Below are positions 4,856 through 5,654 of a DNA stretch of 5,654 nt, piece by piece. The translations under genes were made by a program, and so were the position numbers. The DNA is taken from positions 1-5,654 of the forward strand of contig JASLQE010000094.1 of the NCBI GenBank assembly GCA_030744635.1, given 5' to 3'. The stretch is from Dehalococcoidia bacterium (GTDB lineage: Bacteria > Chloroflexota > Dehalococcoidia > JACVQG01 > JAHKAY01). How positions within the stretch are numbered: position 1 is the stretch's first letter; every line of letters begins with the position of its first letter. The notes beneath the pieces were generated by a model, which did no database searches, had not been told where the DNA came from, and saw only the letters and a program-made list of their open reading frames with translations.

Positions 4856-5654
4856 TCTTCGCCTCCCCTAACTGGACCCGGCCGCTCTTGCCGCCGCTCT
4901 TGCTGAGTAGGGAGAGCTCTATCTTCATCCCCGGGTCGTAAGCTTTGCACATATCATATATCGTCAGTGCGGCCACCGCGGCGGCGGTAAGCGCCTCCAT
5001 CTCATATCCGGTACGGCCGCTGCCGGACACCCATGCCGTAACCTTTACTATACCCCTTTCGGCATCCGGCACACAATCCATCTCCACCGTGTTTATGAGC
5101 AATGGATGGCACAGGGGGATGAGGTGCGGGGTCTGTTTGGCGGCCATCACCCCGGCCAGTCGGGCGGCGGTGAGCACATCCCCCTTGGCTAACTCACCCT
5201 TGATGATGCGTTCCAGGGTGGCCGGTGCCATGGAGACTGTCCCCCGGACGGTGGCCTGCCGCTTGGTTACGAGCTTATCGGACACATCTACCATTCTCAC
5301 CCCGACGGAAGGGGGGGTGGCCGCCACTTCCGAAGCGGGCCCGGTGCCGGAGGACATGGCCTCCGCCGCACGGTGGGCCTCCTCGTTCTCTGGGTGGGAG
5401 GCATGCCCCCGTACCCACTCCCAGGTAACCTGGCGCCGCGCGGCCAGCTCGTCCAGCGCCGACCACAGGTCCCGGTTGGCATTGCGCTTCCACCTCCGGG
5501 ACATGGTACCTACCAGGTACTGGCTATCGCTGTAAACAGAGACCTGTGTACCCTCGGGGGTGTGGGCCAGCCCTTGAACGGCGGCCGTCACCTCCATGCG
5601 GTTCGAGGTGGTGTCTTCCTGGCTCCCCCGTAGCAACTCCCGGTGACCATCGCC
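4845..5654 (-). CDS. rnhA-moaC: RNase HI - MoaC fusion protein (5' end off right edge)
   Basis: 269 residues are visible in one unbroken frame. Residues 1-100 are RNase HI from about residue 30 of the family on: TTSNRMEVTAAV with catalytic Glu21, VYSDSQYLVGT with Asp43, and WEWVRGHASHPENEEAH with His84. The first Asp lies outside the window. The fourth metal-site position, ten after the His, is His94 rather than Asp. After a linker of about 20 Ala/Gly/Ser/Pro-rich residues comes full MoaC (cyclic pyranopterin monophosphate synthase, molybdenum cofactor step 1): RMVDVSDK (120-127), LAKGDVLTAARLAG (155-168) with the catalytic-type Lys157, IPLCHPLL (179-186), GYEMEALTAA (216-225) and IYDMCKA (232-238) with Asp234 and Lys237. 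The MoaC half keeps every residue expected for activity. It overlaps dnaN by 11 bases. ATG 5294 (Met121) after GGGGTGAGA could start a separate MoaC, though weakly. Confidence 0.92.
   Translation of the reverse strand, partial: GDGHRELLRGSQEDTTSNRMEVTAAVQGLAHTPEGTQVSVYSDSQYLVGTMSRRWKRNANRDLWSALDELAARRQVTWEWVRGHASHPENEEAHRAAEAMSSGTGPASEVAATPPSVGVRMVDVSDKLVTKRQATVRGTVSMAPATLERIIKGELAKGDVLTAARLAGVMAAKQTPHLIPLCHPLLINTVEMDCVPDAERGIVKVTAWVSGSGRTGYEMEALTAAAVAALTIYDMCKAYDPGMKIELSLLSKSGGKSGRVQLGEAKNET
4862..4868 (-). promoter_or_regulatory. Shine-Dalgarno of dnaN within moaC
   Basis: GGGGAGG on the minus strand, six bases before the dnaN ATG and inside the last codons of the upstream frame. Together with the 11-base overlap it indicates translational coupling, while still allowing independent initiation. 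Confidence 0.7.

Noticed and set aside
1..5654. CRISPR array, tRNA or rRNA genes
   Set aside because: No regularly spaced repeats and no tRNA-like cloverleaf or rRNA sequence was noticed on either strand.

Overview
The window reads as a GC-rich bacterial chromosome segment, probably Chloroflexota and most likely a Dehalococcoidia-type lineage. That placement rests on the style of the beta clamp and on a general impression of the gene set, not on a tree. It holds two well-kept ends and a heavily rearranged middle.

Left edge (1-540): a minus-strand gene running off the window encodes the cobalamin-binding N-terminus of a B12-dependent radical SAM protein. A perfect TATAAT sits so close to the ATG that the transcript should be leaderless.

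Scar (601-1639), plus strand: three unrelated gene remnants lie end to end. They are the first four membrane segments of an MFS transporter (start codon lost, one-base frameshift), the C-terminal half of an IS3-type transposase joined to it in frame at about base 1000, and what looks like the last 26 codons of a CaiB/BaiF family III CoA-transferase. An intact VOC-fold (glyoxalase/methylmalonyl-CoA epimerase-like) gene follows with a strong Shine-Dalgarno (1675-2100).

Middle, minus strand (2124-3482): a complete class II (Ntn) glutamine amidotransferase is preceded by a small reading frame that stops one base before its ATG. That leader has a good sigma70-type promoter and a hairpin at the predicted transcript 5' end. 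Upstream is an orphan C-terminal fragment of glutamine synthetase, 87 codons without a stop, with its own near-consensus promoter.

Right part, minus strand (3621-5654): an operon of an RNase HI-MoaC fusion (5' end off the window) and dnaN, which overlap by 11 bases, closed by a clear intrinsic terminator. The dnaN operon joins DNA replication to molybdenum cofactor synthesis only by position. The strongest candidates for something undescribed are the RNase HI-MoaC fusion with an altered RNase H active-site position, and the promoter-driven glutamine synthetase tail lying upstream of a glutamine amidotransferase. Neither is shown to be a functional system by the sequence alone, and the scar could also be a contig misjoin.
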